Below are positions 6,760 through 18,076 of a stretch of 37,175 bases of DNA, in pieces. The translations under genes and the position numbers were made by a program. Below the pieces are notes generated by a model. The model saw only the letters and a list, made by a program, of their open reading frames with translations. It made no database searches and was not told the origin of the DNA. The DNA lies in NCBI RefSeq assembly GCF_002155965.1, contig NZ_MUMH01000012.1, positions 1 through 37,175 on the forward strand. The letters are read 5' to 3'. Numbering within the stretch: the first letter of the stretch is position 1; each line of letters starts with the position of its first letter. Origin of the DNA: Allokutzneria sp. NRRL B-24872. Its GTDB lineage: Bacteria > Actinomycetota > Actinomycetes > Mycobacteriales > Pseudonocardiaceae.

Positions 6760-9038
6760 GCTCGGCGCCCAGCTCGACCTACCGCCTGCAGCTCGGCCCC
6801 GGCTGCACGTTCGCGGATGTGTCGGAGCTCGCGGAGTACCTGGATCTCCTTGGTGCTGGGGCGGTGTACGCGTCGCCGGTGTTGCAGGCGGCGCCGGGCT
6901 CCACGCACGGCTACGACGTGGCGGACACGACGCGGGTGTCGGAGTCCTTGGGCGGCGAGGAGCAGCGGCGCCTGCTCGCGGAGCGGCTGCGCAAGCTGGG
7001 CATGGGCCTGGTGGTGGACGTCGTCCCGAACCACATGGGTGTGGCGAAGGCGGAGGCCAACGCCTGGTGGTGGGATGTGCTCAAGCACGGCCGGGAGTCG
7101 GTGCACGCCAAGTACTTCGACATCGACTGGGGTCGTGGTGCGGTGTTGATCCCAGTGCTCGGCGATGACTCGGCGGAGGACGATCTCCGCGTTGAGGACG
7201 ACCGGCTCGTGTACTACGAGCACGTCTTCCCGATCGCGCCGGGGACTGGCGAGGGCTCGGCACGGGACGTGCACGCGCGGCAGCACTATCGCCTGGTGTC
7301 GTGGCGACGCGCGTCGGCGGAGCTGACCTATCGGCGGTTCTTCGACATCAACGAGCTGGCCGCGGTGCGGGTGGAGGACCCAGAGGTCTTCGAGGCTGCG
7401 CACGCGGAGCTGCTGCGGTGGGTGGCTGCGGGGGAGGTCACGGGCCTGCGCATCGACCACCCGGACGGGCTGACCGAGCCGGGCGAGTACATGCGGCGGT
7501 TGCGCGCGGCAGCGCCGGACTCGTGGCTCGTGGTGGAGAAAATCCTTGCGCCAGAAGAAGAACTGCCGCCGTCGTGGCCCGTGGACGGGACGACGGGGTA
7601 CGAAGCGCTGCGCGAGGTGTGCGGGCTCTTCATCGACTCGAACGGTGAAGTCGCGGTGACGGCGCTCGCGGCTGAGGCCGGGGTTCCGGTCAGCGTTCAC
7701 GACGTCGAGCACGGGTGCAAGCGCGCGGCGGCGAACGTGATGCTGCTGGCGGAGGTCAGGCGGATCGCACGGCTGCTGCGCGTGGACGACGCGGAGGCGG
7801 CGGTCGCGGAGCTGCTGGCCGCGTTCCCGGTGTACAGAAGCTATTTGCCGGAGGGCGACGGTCACCTCCAGGTCGCGGTGGACGCGGCGTGCCGGGCTCG
7901 GCCGGAGCTGGCGGCGTCGATCACCGCGATCGGCGAGCTGATGCGCGCGGAGCCGGAAAGCGAGCTGACGCAACGGATTCAGCAGACTTCGGCGATGGTG
8001 ATGGCCAAGGGCGTAGAGGACACGGCGGGCTATCGGCTGACGCGGTTCGCCGCGCTGAACGAGGTCGGCGGCGCGTTCGACCGGTTCGGCGTCGACGTGG
8101 AGGAGTTCCACGCGAAGTGGTCGGCGCGGCAGGCTGGTTGGCCGCGCACGATGACGACGCTGTCGACGCACGACACCAAGCGCTCGGAAGACGTTCGCGC
8201 CCGGCTCGCGGTGCTGAGCGAGATGCCGGAGGAGTTCGCGGCGGCGGTGCGGCGGTGGAGCGCGCGGCGGGCGTTGCCGGAGCCGACGCTGAACCTGTTG
8301 GCGTGGCAGACACTCGTGGGCGCGTGGCCGATCGACGTGGAGCGGCTGGGCGGCTACCTGGCCAAGGCCGCGAAGGAAGCGAAGCTGCGCACGACCTGGG
8401 TGGACGCGAACGCGGAGTTCGACGAGCAGGTGCAGCGTTGGGTGCGCGACGTGCTCTCGGACACGGAACTGCTTTCGGACGTGGAGCGACTGCTGGAGCG
8501 CGTTCGCGTGCCGGGGTGGTCGAACTCCTTGGGACAGAAGCTCTTCCAGCTCGCCGGTCCCGGCGTTCCCGATGTGTACCAGGGCACGGAGCTGTGGGAC
8601 TACTCGCTGGTCGACCCGGACAACCGTCGACCGGTGGACTTCGACGCGCGGCGGAACCTGTTGCGACGCTTGGATGCTGGATGGTTGCCGGACCTGGACG
8701 AGCTGGGGTCGGCGAAGCTGCTCGTGACCGCGCGGACGCTGCGTCTGCGGCGTGATCGGCCGGAGCTGTTCGAGTCGTACCGCCCGATCCGGGCGGAGGG
8801 TGTCGCGGCGCGGCACGCGGTGGCTTTCGCGCGCAGCAACGACTTGGTGGCCGTGGCGACTCGGTTGCCGTTGGGGCTCAACGCTTCGGGCGGCTGGGGT
8901 GACACCCGACTGCCGCTGTTCGACGGCTCGTGGACCGATGTGATCACCGGGCGCGCGGTGGACTCGCGTGCGCCGTTGCTGGCCGATCTGCTCAGCCCCT
9001 ACCCGGTCGCTTTGCTTGTGAGGGAATCGAATGCTTGA
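6756..9038 (+). CDS. treY: Maltooligosyl trehalose synthase TreY
   Basis: TreY (760 aa, GH13) converts the reducing-end alpha-1,4 bond of malto-oligosaccharides into the alpha,alpha-1,1 bond of trehalose. The opening STYRLQLGPGCTF and the motif VVDVVPNHMGV are diagnostic. The nucleophile is D234 (GLRIDHPDG) and the likely acid/base Glu lies in WLVVEKIL. The ATG at 6756 overlaps the glgX stop (ATGA), so the longer open frame upstream is not used. The 3' end overlaps treZ by eight bases, which makes translational coupling likely. Confidence 0.97.
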   Translation: MSSAPSSTYRLQLGPGCTFADVSELAEYLDLLGAGAVYASPVLQAAPGSTHGYDVADTTRVSESLGGEEQRRLLAERLRKLGMGLVVDVVPNHMGVAKAEANAWWWDVLKHGRESVHAKYFDIDWGRGAVLIPVLGDDSAEDDLRVEDDRLVYYEHVFPIAPGTGEGSARDVHARQHYRLVSWRRASAELTYRRFFDINELAAVRVEDPEVFEAAHAELLRWVAAGEVTGLRIDHPDGLTEPGEYMRRLRAAAPDSWLVVEKILAPEEELPPSWPVDGTTGYEALREVCGLFIDSNGEVAVTALAAEAGVPVSVHDVEHGCKRAAANVMLLAEVRRIARLLRVDDAEAAVAELLAAFPVYRSYLPEGDGHLQVAVDAACRARPELAASITAIGELMRAEPESELTQRIQQTSAMVMAKGVEDTAGYRLTRFAALNEVGGAFDRFGVDVEEFHAKWSARQAGWPRTMTTLSTHDTKRSEDVRARLAVLSEMPEEFAAAVRRWSARRALPEPTLNLLAWQTLVGAWPIDVERLGGYLAKAAKEAKLRTTWVDANAEFDEQVQRWVRDVLSDTELLSDVERLLERVRVPGWSNSLGQKLFQLAGPGVPDVYQGTELWDYSLVDPDNRRPVDFDARRNLLRRLDAGWLPDLDELGSAKLLVTARTLRLRRDRPELFESYRPIRAEGVAARHAVAFARSNDLVAVATRLPLGLNASGGWGDTRLPLFDGSWTDVITGRAVDSRAPLLADLLSPYPVALLVRESNA

Positions 9039-10746
9039 GGTCTGGGCTCCGGAGCGCGAGCGGGTTCGGGCGGTTGTCGGCGACGCGACCGTTGAGCTGC
9101 GGCGCGGCGACGACGGCTGGTGGCGCGGCGAGACGGCCAGCGAGGGCGACTACGCGTTCCTGCTGGACGACGACAGCACCGAGCAGCCCGATCCGCGGGC
9201 GACGTGGCAGCCCAACGGCGTGTTCGGGCGGTCGCGGCACTACGACCACGGTGCCTTCGAGTGGAGCGACCAGGGCTGGACGGGGCGCGCGCTGCCGGGC
9301 TCGGTGATCTACGAGCTGCACATCGGCACGTTCACCGCCGATGGCACCTTCGACTCGGCGATCGAGCGCCTGGATCACTTGGTGGACCTGGGAGTCGACC
9401 TCGTCGAACTGCTGCCGGTGAACGCCTTCGACGGGCCGCACGGCTGGGGCTACGACGGTGTGCTCTGGTACGCGGTGCACGAGCCCTACGGCGGGCCGGA
9501 CGGGCTGAAGCGCTTCGTGGACGCGTGCCACCGGCGCGGGCTGGGCGTGCTGTTGGACGTGGTGCACAACCACCTCGGGCCGTCCGGGGCGAACCTGGAG
9601 CGCTTCGGTCCGTACTTCGCGGGCCAGAACATCTGGGGTCCGTCGCTGAACCTGGACGGGGCGGGCTCCGACGAGGTGCGGCGCTACGTGCTGGACAACG
9701 CGCTGGGCTGGCTGCGGGACTTCCACCTCGACGGGCTGCGCCTGGACGCGGTGCACGCGCTGGTGGACCGGCGGGCCACGCACCTGCTGGAGGAGCTGGC
9801 GGAGGAGGTCGAGGTGCTGTCCGCGCACGTCGGCAGGCCGCTGGCGCTGATCGCGGAGTCCGACCTCAACGACGCGAAGCTGGTGACCTCGCGCGAAGCC
9901 GGCGGCTACGGGCTGGGCGCGCAGTGGAGCGACGACCTGCACCACTGCCTGCACACGGCGCTGACCGGCGAGCGGCAGGGCTACTACGCGGACTTCGGGT
10001 CGTTGGAGTCGCTGGCGAACACGCTGCGCGGGGTGTTCTTCCACGCGGGCACGTGGTCGTCGTTCCGGGGCCGCACGCACGGCAGACCAGTAGATACGCG
10101 GTACCTGCCGGGACACCGTTTCCTCGCGTACTCGCAGAACCACGACCAGATCGGCAACCGCGCGACCGGCGACCGGCTGTCGGCGACGCTGTCCCCCGGG
10201 CTGCTCGGCTGCGCGGCGGCGATCGTGCTGGGTTCGCCGTACACGCCGATGCTGTTCATGGGCGAGGAGTGGGGCGCGAGCACGCCGTGGCAGTTCTTCG
10301 CCTCCTTCCCCGACCCCGGGCTGGCCGATGCGGTGCGGACCGGGCGGCGGCGGGAGTTCGGCGAGCACGGCTGGGGCGAGGCGGATGTCCCCGATCCGAT
10401 GGACACCGCCACATTCGAACGTTCGAAGTTGAAGTGGGCCGAGTCCGGTGAGGGACATCACCGCGAGCTGCTGGAGACCTACCGCGCGCTGCTGCGGTTG
10501 CGGCGCGAGCGCACGGAGCTGACCGACCCGAGACTGCACCTGTTGCGCGTGGAGCACGACGAGGACGCGCGGTGGTTGGTGCTGCACAGGGGTTCTCTGC
10601 GGGTGGTGTGCAATCTGGGCGCGGAAGCGGTGGAGATTCCGCTCGGCCCGATCCGGGAGACGCTGCTGCACAACGGTGAGGTCGCTCTGTTGGGGGAAAC
10701 GCTTCGCGTCTCCGCGGAAACCTTCGCGATCGTGGCGTGTGATTGA
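9031..10746 (+). CDS. treZ: Malto-oligosyltrehalose trehalohydrolase TreZ
   Basis: TreZ (571 aa, GH13) cuts free trehalose from the maltooligosyl trehalose made by TreY. A CBM48-like N-domain (about 1-85) precedes the barrel (IYELHIGTFT). Catalytic residues are D239 (DGLRLDAVHA), E276 (LIAESDLND) and D372 (QNHDQIGNR). The ATG at 9031 lies inside the end of treY. This gene closes the glgX-treY-treZ operon; no clear intrinsic terminator follows in the 108 bases before the tiny ORF at 10855. Trehalose made here is a typical actinobacterial osmolyte and reserve. Confidence 0.97.
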   Translation: MLEVWAPERERVRAVVGDATVELRRGDDGWWRGETASEGDYAFLLDDDSTEQPDPRATWQPNGVFGRSRHYDHGAFEWSDQGWTGRALPGSVIYELHIGTFTADGTFDSAIERLDHLVDLGVDLVELLPVNAFDGPHGWGYDGVLWYAVHEPYGGPDGLKRFVDACHRRGLGVLLDVVHNHLGPSGANLERFGPYFAGQNIWGPSLNLDGAGSDEVRRYVLDNALGWLRDFHLDGLRLDAVHALVDRRATHLLEELAEEVEVLSAHVGRPLALIAESDLNDAKLVTSREAGGYGLGAQWSDDLHHCLHTALTGERQGYYADFGSLESLANTLRGVFFHAGTWSSFRGRTHGRPVDTRYLPGHRFLAYSQNHDQIGNRATGDRLSATLSPGLLGCAAAIVLGSPYTPMLFMGEEWGASTPWQFFASFPDPGLADAVRTGRRREFGEHGWGEADVPDPMDTATFERSKLKWAESGEGHHRELLETYRALLRLRRERTELTDPRLHLLRVEHDEDARWLVLHRGSLRVVCNLGAEAVEIPLGPIRETLLHNGEVALLGETLRVSAETFAIVACD

Positions 10747-10854
10747 GTCCGAAAACACCCGTTTAGCGCCGTGAACGTGCTCTTGTGCAGGTAGCGGGCC
10801 CACTCGGCAAGAAGTCAAATGGTCTGGCAGTGTCGCGCGGCGGACAGATCAGGC

Positions 10855-10934
10855 ATGATTCGTTTCCGATACGTGATCTGCGTGCTCGCCTTCGTGAGCA
10901 CGGTGCTGACGTCGGGTGCGGATGAGAGGTCTCA

Positions 10935-10938
<4 letters not shown>
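10855..10938 (+). CDS. Tiny ORF (27 aa) coupled to the GGDEF/HD-GYP gene
   Basis: An ATG at 10855 opens a 27-codon frame beginning MIRFRYVICVLAFVSTVLTS. It is short, positively charged at the N-terminus and then hydrophobic, like a lone signal or membrane peptide. Its TGA overlaps the ATG of the next gene (ATGA at 10935-10938), so translation of the large gene could depend on it. The Shine-Dalgarno is poor (GATCAGG). It may be a leader peptide, a small membrane peptide, or chance. Confidence 0.35.
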
Positions 10939-13043
<2,105 letters not shown>

Positions 13044-13062
13044 CCGTGCGGCTGGCGGAGTG

Positions 13063-13722
13063 CTACGCGGGCAGGTCGGCGAGGGTGTTCCAGAACTGGT
13101 GCTCGTAGTGCTGGAGGAGGCGGATCTGGTCCTCCACGGCTTCGCCGGTCCAGCCTGACGCCGTGCCTGCCTCGACGGCGGCCGTCGCGAACTGAGCGCC
13201 CGAAGGGTCGGGGTCGGCGAAGAGGTCGAAGAAGCCGCAGCCCTCGTCGTCGAAGCCGTAGTGCTCGCGCAGGCCCCGCGACGCGGAAGCGCAGTAGCCG
13301 CCCCAGCCGCCGAAGCCCGCGACCAGGGTCACGAGCACGTCGAGCGGGTCACCGTTGAGCGCGAGCGAAGCGACGTAGGACGGGTAGGACTGGCAGCCGG
13401 GCTGCGTCTTGTAGGCGCGCACGGCGTCGGCGTCCATGCCGCACTGCTTCGCGAGCACGGCGACGCGCTCCAGTGCGACGGCCTCCCCGGCGGCGAGGCC
13501 GGAGAAGAACTGCCGGGCGTTGGGCTCCTCGGCGCGCGCGGCGAGGGTGAGGAAGGCCCGCCAGTCACTGGTGATCACGCGGTGCTGCTCGGCGGCGAGC
13601 GCGCCGATGGTCGACAGGGGCGCCTGCCCGCTCTCGATGAGGCGGATCAGTCGGTTCTCGCCACCGGCCTCGTCGAACTGCTGTTGGGCCGCGGCCAGCC
13701 GTGCGTCTGCCGATCCGGTCAT
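13063..13722 (-). CDS. TenA/PqqC-like (haem-oxygenase fold) protein
   Basis: The 219-aa all-helical product fits the TenA/THI-4/PqqC superfamily: AAEQHRVITSDWRAFLTLA near residues 43-60 and the C-terminal QHYEHQFW, which matches the conserved YExxFW end of TenA proteins. A Cys at about 139 (GGYCASASRG) lies where TenA has its nucleophile, though the surrounding residues differ. Thiaminase II or a related amine-hydrolysing role is possible; no thiamine genes or TPP riboswitch are nearby. AGAAGG upstream of the ATG is the ribosome site. Divergent from the decarboxylase at 13911. Confidence 0.75.
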   Translation of the reverse strand: MTGSADARLAAAQQQFDEAGGENRLIRLIESGQAPLSTIGALAAEQHRVITSDWRAFLTLAARAEEPNARQFFSGLAAGEAVALERVAVLAKQCGMDADAVRAYKTQPGCQSYPSYVASLALNGDPLDVLVTLVAGFGGWGGYCASASRGLREHYGFDDEGCGFFDLFADPDPSGAQFATAAVEAGTASGWTGEAVEDQIRLLQHYEHQFWNTLADLPA

Positions 13723-13762
13723 CGCCTGCCTTCTCCCTGAATCGTTGCCGTGCCGGGAATCT

Positions 13763-13801
13763 CGCGAGGGAAGCGTATGTCAGCGCGGAGGCTTCCTCGC
13801 G
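13763..13801. repeat. Inverted repeat between divergent genes
   Basis: CGCGAGGGAAGC (13763-13774) pairs with GCTTCCTCGCG (13791-13801), one G bulged, around a 16-base loop. It lies in the 188-base space between the TenA-like gene and the decarboxylase and would form in the 5' leader of the TenA-like gene. The role is unknown. Confidence 0.4.
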
Positions 13802-13910
13802 CCGAAGGTGTGCCTTATCGAAGGATTCACGGGCCAGCGGAGTCGAATTGGCCGTTGACCGATGGTCCCTTCGACACGAAGGCTGAGGTGTCCGCTGAAA
13901 GGGGTAATCC

Positions 13911-15335
13911 GTGCCACCGTTTCCCGACGACAGCGTCGAATTGCTCGAACTGGTCGCGCGCTACCAACGGAAACTGCTCTCCGCGCCGCCGGATCAGCTC
14001 GTCCGCCCCGAGGCGACGGAGTCGGGTCTGCCGCCGGGTGATCTCGCGCTCCCGGAGGACGGGATCGGCGCGGACCCGGCGGTGACCGAACTGTCGGAGC
14101 GCTTGCTGGAGACGGCGATCCGTTCGGCGGGGCCGCGGTTCTTCCACTTCGTGATCGGCGGCGTGACCCCGGCCGCGCTGGCGGCGGACATGCTCACCTC
14201 CACGGCTGACCAGAACACGGGCATGTGGGTCAGCTCGCCGATCGGCGCGCACACGGAGGTCCTCGCGCTGCGGTGGTTGCGAGAACTCTTCGGCTTGCCC
14301 GCGGCGTGGTCGGGCGTGATCACCTCCGGCGCGACGATGGCGAACTTCGTCGGGCTCGCCTCCGCGCGCCGGTGGTGGGGCGCGAAGCACGGGGTCGACG
14401 TGGACGTCGAGGGTTTGTCCGGATTGCCGCGGATTCCCGTTCTGGCGAGCGGACATCTGCACTCCAGCGCGGTGAAGTCCTTGGGAATGCTCGGGATCGG
14501 CCGCTCCTCGGTGCGATTCCACCGCAACGACGACGGCAGTGTCGACCTCGCGGGCATGCGCGCGGACCTGGCTTCGCTCGGCGGCGCCCCGGCGATCATC
14601 TCCGCGAGCGCGGGCGAGGTGAACGCCGGGGCCTTCGACCCGATCGAGGAGCTGGCCGACCTCGCCGAGGAGTTCGGCGCGTGGTTGCACGTGGACGGCG
14701 CGTTCGGGCTGTTCGCCGCGCTCTCCGAGCGGACGCGGCACCTCGTCGCCGGGGTGGAGCGGGCGGACTCGGTCGGCTCGGACGGGCACAAGTGGCTGAA
14801 CGTGCCCTACGACTGCGGCTTCGCGTTCGTGCGGCACCCGGAGCTGCTGGGGCCGATCTTCACCAACACCGCCGCGTACCTGCCCGGAGTGGACCTGGAG
14901 CGGCCGAACTACGGCAACCTCGGGCCCGAGAGTTCGCGCCGCGCAAGGGCTTTCGCGGTGTGGGCGACGCTGGCCGCCTACGGCCGCTCCGGCTACCGGA
15001 GGATGGTGGAGCGCCACCTCGACCTCGCGCAGCGGCTCGCCGAGCGCGTCCGCGCGGAGCCCTCGCTGGAGCTGCTGGCCGACGTTCCGCTCAACATCGT
15101 GTGCTTCCGCTACCACCCCGACGACGTCGCCGACGCGGAGCTGGACGCGCTGAACACCGCGATCGCCGATGCGGTGATCACCGACGGGCGCGTGCACTTC
15201 GGCTCGACGACCTATCGCGGGATGGTGGCGTTCCGGCCCGCCATCGTGAACTGGCGGACCGAGAACGCCGACATCGACCTGATCGTCCAGGTCGTGCTGG
15301 AGCTAGCTCAGCGCGTGCGCGAGGTCGGCCCATAG
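13911..15335 (+). CDS. PLP-dependent (group II) amino acid decarboxylase
   Basis: This 474-aa enzyme is of the aromatic-amino-acid/diaminobutyrate decarboxylase family (fold type I). The PLP lysine is K294 in SDGHKWLNVPYDCG and the ring-contacting Asp is D262 in LHVDGAFG. The N-terminal VSSPIGAHTEVLALRWL and GVITSGATMANFVGL segments are typical. The substrate cannot be read from sequence. The GTG at 13911 follows AAGGGG. Its 3' end overlaps the convergent PLP lyase gene by 33 bases. Confidence 0.9.
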   Translation: MPPFPDDSVELLELVARYQRKLLSAPPDQLVRPEATESGLPPGDLALPEDGIGADPAVTELSERLLETAIRSAGPRFFHFVIGGVTPAALAADMLTSTADQNTGMWVSSPIGAHTEVLALRWLRELFGLPAAWSGVITSGATMANFVGLASARRWWGAKHGVDVDVEGLSGLPRIPVLASGHLHSSAVKSLGMLGIGRSSVRFHRNDDGSVDLAGMRADLASLGGAPAIISASAGEVNAGAFDPIEELADLAEEFGAWLHVDGAFGLFAALSERTRHLVAGVERADSVGSDGHKWLNVPYDCGFAFVRHPELLGPIFTNTAAYLPGVDLERPNYGNLGPESSRRARAFAVWATLAAYGRSGYRRMVERHLDLAQRLAERVRAEPSLELLADVPLNIVCFRYHPDDVADAELDALNTAIADAVITDGRVHFGSTTYRGMVAFRPAIVNWRTENADIDLIVQVVLELAQRVREVGP

Positions 15336-16502
15336 GTCTTCGGCGTGCTCGATGCCCACCGACATCCTGATGGTGCCCTCGGTGATGCCCGCGGCAGCGA
15401 GCCCGGCCGCGTCGAGCTGCCGATGCGTACTCGAAGAAGGTTGCAGCACAAGGGTTTCCACGCCGCCGAGGGAGGCGGCGAGGGTCGCGAGCCGGACTCG
15501 TTCGAGGAACCGGACCGCGCCCTCGTGGCCCTCGGCGATGTCGAAGCTCACCAGCGAGCCGAAGTCGCTGAGCAGCTTGACGGCCGTCTCGTGGTCGGGG
15601 TGGCTCGCCAAGCCCGGCCAGCGCACCGCGCTGATCGCCGGGTGCGCTTCGAGGCGTTCGGCGAGCACGCGCGCGTTGGCGCACTGTTTCGCTTGGCGCA
15701 GCGCCAAGGTCTGGAGCCCGCGCGCGGTCAGCCAGGCCGCGAACGGGTCCGCAGACGCGCCGTAGTCGAGCACCTGGTGCCAGGTCTGGCGGTAGAGCTC
15801 TTCCTCCGCGAACACCGCGATGCCGCCTATGACGTCGGAGTGGCCGCCGAGGAACTTCGTGCTGGAGTGCACGACGACGTGCGCGCCGTGCTCCAGCGGG
15901 CGGAACAGCAGCGGTGACGCGAAGGTGTTGTCCACCACCACGGTCAGCCCAGCTTCGCGCCCGATCCCGGCCAGCGCGGGCAGATCGTTGACGCGCGTGG
16001 TGGGGTTGGCGATGGTCTCCAAGTAGAGCAGCTTCGTGTTGGGGCGCAGCGCCTCCGTCAACTCCTGCGCCGTGCCGGAGATGAAGGTGACCTCGACGCC
16101 GAAGCGCTCGGAGAGATCGCGCAGCACGGAGACGGTGCCGCCGTAGAGGGCGCTCTGCGCGACGACGTGGTCGCCGGAGCGCAGCCGGGCCAGCAGCACC
16201 ACGCTGATCGCGCCCATGCCGGAGGCGGTGGCCACGGCGGCGACCCCGCCTTCGAGGTCGGCGACGGCGTGCTCCAGCGCGCGCGTCGTGGGGTTGCCGT
16301 GCCTGGTGTAGGAGTAGGCGCCGTCCGGGACGGAAAGCGCTTCGGCGAGGCTCGCGCTGTCGGCGAAGGCGAAGGTGGAGCTCTGGAAGATCGGCAGGCT
16401 GAGCGGGCGGACCCCGTCGAGCTGCGGTGCGCGGATGTGCACGGCCCGGGTGCTGGGGTCGACTGGTGCATGATCAGCGTCGTACGGTGGCGAGGAACCC
16501 AT
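15303..16502 (-). CDS. Cys/Met metabolism PLP lyase (trans-sulfuration family)
   Basis: The product (399 aa) belongs to the cystathionine gamma-synthase / methionine gamma-lyase family. The PLP lysine is K216 (HSSTKFLGGHSDVIGG), with the phosphate-binding YSYTRHGNPTTRALE and the VVDNTFASP segment. The SSSTHRQLD segment near the C-terminus fits this family; gamma-lyase, gamma-synthase and beta-lyase activities cannot be separated here. The ATG at 16502 (MGSSPPYDAD) is chosen since residues farther upstream run into the promoter of the divergent MocR gene. That regulator, itself PLP-binding, is its likely controller. Confidence 0.9.
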   Translation of the reverse strand: MGSSPPYDADHAPVDPSTRAVHIRAPQLDGVRPLSLPIFQSSTFAFADSASLAEALSVPDGAYSYTRHGNPTTRALEHAVADLEGGVAAVATASGMGAISVVLLARLRSGDHVVAQSALYGGTVSVLRDLSERFGVEVTFISGTAQELTEALRPNTKLLYLETIANPTTRVNDLPALAGIGREAGLTVVVDNTFASPLLFRPLEHGAHVVVHSSTKFLGGHSDVIGGIAVFAEEELYRQTWHQVLDYGASADPFAAWLTARGLQTLALRQAKQCANARVLAERLEAHPAISAVRWPGLASHPDHETAVKLLSDFGSLVSFDIAEGHEGAVRFLERVRLATLAASLGGVETLVLQPSSSTHRQLDAAGLAAAGITEGTIRMSVGIEHAEDLWADLAHALS

Positions 16503-16539
16503 GACACGAGCTTGATGACCGGGCCCGGTTGACCGGCAG

Positions 16540-16561
16540 CACCAATCAGGGCCAATTGGTG
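16540..16561. promoter_or_regulatory. Inverted repeat, candidate MocR operator
   Basis: CACCAAT (16540-16546) and ATTGGTG (16555-16561) form a perfect dyad with an eight-base spacer; the right half also contains the palindrome CCAATTGG. It lies between the divergent lyase (ATG 16502) and the MocR gene (ATG 16568), ending seven bases before the latter, where an autorepressor would bind. Confidence 0.55.
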
Positions 16562-16567
16562 TGCCGA

Positions 16568-18043
16568 ATGAGAAACCTGTCCTGCGAGGACCTCGTGACA
16601 CTGCTGGGCCGCTGGTCCGGCGGTCGTGGCGCGCTGTACCTGTTGCTGGCCGCGCGGTTGCGCGCGCTGATCGACGACGGCCAGCTCGCGGCGGGCACCG
16701 CCCTGCCGACCGATCGCGCGCTCGCGCTGGCGCTGGCCGTGGGGCGCAGCACGATCATCTCCGCCTACGACGTGCTGCGGCAGGAGGGCCGGATCGTCCG
16801 CAGGCAGGGCAGCGGGACCCAGGTCGCCGACACCCGCGCCCCCTCGGCCCCGACCGGCGCGGAGGGCAGCATGAACACGCTGTTCCTGCACCTGCTGGAG
16901 CCGCCGGACGACGTGGTGCAGCTCGGCTGCGCGGCCCCGACCGTTCCCCCGCCGGAGCTGGCCGAGGCCTACCGCAGGGCGATGAACAGGTTCTTCGAGC
17001 CCGACATCGGCTACCACCCGGCCGGGCTCGGCGAGCTGCGCGCGGCGATCGCCCGGCGCCACACCGCGCGCGGGGTGCCGACCGGGCCGGAGCAGATCAT
17101 GATCACCACGGGCGCTCAGCAGGCGCTGGCGCTGATCACCACGACCTTCCTCAGCCCGGGCAACGGCGTGGTGTGCGAGACGCCGAGCTACCCGGGAGCG
17201 CTGGAGCTCTTCCGCGCCGCAGGTGCGGTGATCAGCGCGGCGGAGTGCGGGCCCGGCGGCCTGGACCACGTGGAGTTCCTGCGGCTGCTCGCCGACGAGC
17301 GCACCCGGTTGGGCTACCTCGTCCCCACCCACCACAACCCGACCGGGGCGGTGCTGCCGCCGTTGCTGCGTCGGCGGATCGTGCTGCGCGCGGCCGAGCT
17401 GGGCGTGCCGCTGGTGGAGGACGAGGCGCTGGCGGAGCTGAGCTTCGACGGCACCGTCGCGCCCTCGCTGGCCAGCTACGCCCCCGATGGCGACATCCTC
17501 TCGGTGGGATCGTTGAGCAAGCTGGTGTGGGGCGGGCTGCGGATCGGCTGGGTACGCGGTCCCGCGTCCCGGATCTCGCGGCTGGCGCGGGTGAAGGCCC
17601 TGCACGACATGGGCAGCTCGGTGCTCCCGCAGCGCGCCGTGCTGGAGCTGCTGCCGCAGTTGCCGGAGGTGCGGGCGCGCCGGGTCGCGGAGCTGCGCGA
17701 ACGGCACGACCACCTGCGCGAGCTGCTGGCGCTGCGGTTGCCGGAGTGGCAACCGAGTCCGGTGACCGGCGGGCAGCACCTGTGGGTGCGGCTGCCGAGG
17801 GGCAGCGCGTCGGCCTTCGCCCAGATCGCGCTGCGCCAAGGGATCGCGCTGCTGGCCGGGCCGGGGTTCTCCGCGCGCGGGGACTGCGACGACCACCTGC
17901 GCATCGCCTTCCTCGCGCCGTCGGAGGAGCTGACCGCCGTGGTGGACCGGCTGGCCTCCGCCTGGGACAGGTTCTCTGCTAACAGAGCTTCATCGGTAGT
18001 TGGTGAAGTATTGACGGCCTCGCGGGCGCCGACCAAGGTCTGA
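16568..18043 (+). CDS. MocR/GntR-type regulator with aminotransferase domain
   Basis: The 491-aa protein has an N-terminal winged helix of the GntR type (about 15-85; LPTDRALALALAVGRSTIISAY) fused to a fold type I aminotransferase-like domain (about 105-475) with PLP lysine K318 (SVGSLSKLVWGGLRIGW). MocR proteins use PLP or its adduct as effector and control nearby PLP or amino acid genes. An upstream TTG at 16529 would add 13 residues but overlaps the dyad at 16540-16561, so the ATG at 16568 is preferred. It is divergent from the Cys/Met lyase, its most likely target. Confidence 0.93.
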   Translation: MRNLSCEDLVTLLGRWSGGRGALYLLLAARLRALIDDGQLAAGTALPTDRALALALAVGRSTIISAYDVLRQEGRIVRRQGSGTQVADTRAPSAPTGAEGSMNTLFLHLLEPPDDVVQLGCAAPTVPPPELAEAYRRAMNRFFEPDIGYHPAGLGELRAAIARRHTARGVPTGPEQIMITTGAQQALALITTTFLSPGNGVVCETPSYPGALELFRAAGAVISAAECGPGGLDHVEFLRLLADERTRLGYLVPTHHNPTGAVLPPLLRRRIVLRAAELGVPLVEDEALAELSFDGTVAPSLASYAPDGDILSVGSLSKLVWGGLRIGWVRGPASRISRLARVKALHDMGSSVLPQRAVLELLPQLPEVRARRVAELRERHDHLRELLALRLPEWQPSPVTGGQHLWVRLPRGSASAFAQIALRQGIALLAGPGFSARGDCDDHLRIAFLAPSEELTAVVDRLASAWDRFSANRASSVVGEVLTASRAPTKV

Positions 18044-18076
18044 GGGATCGTGTGTCGGTTCACCAGGAGGTCACCG

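Noticed and set aside
4573-10818. Very long open frames antisense to glgX, treY and treZ (for example 4573-6345 and 8992-10818 on the minus strand)
   Set aside because: They are rich in R, H, V and P as expected from the complement of GC-rich codons, show no motifs, and cover genes with full catalytic signatures.
13723-13910. TPP riboswitch upstream of the TenA-like gene
   Set aside because: The CUGAGA core is absent on the minus strand.
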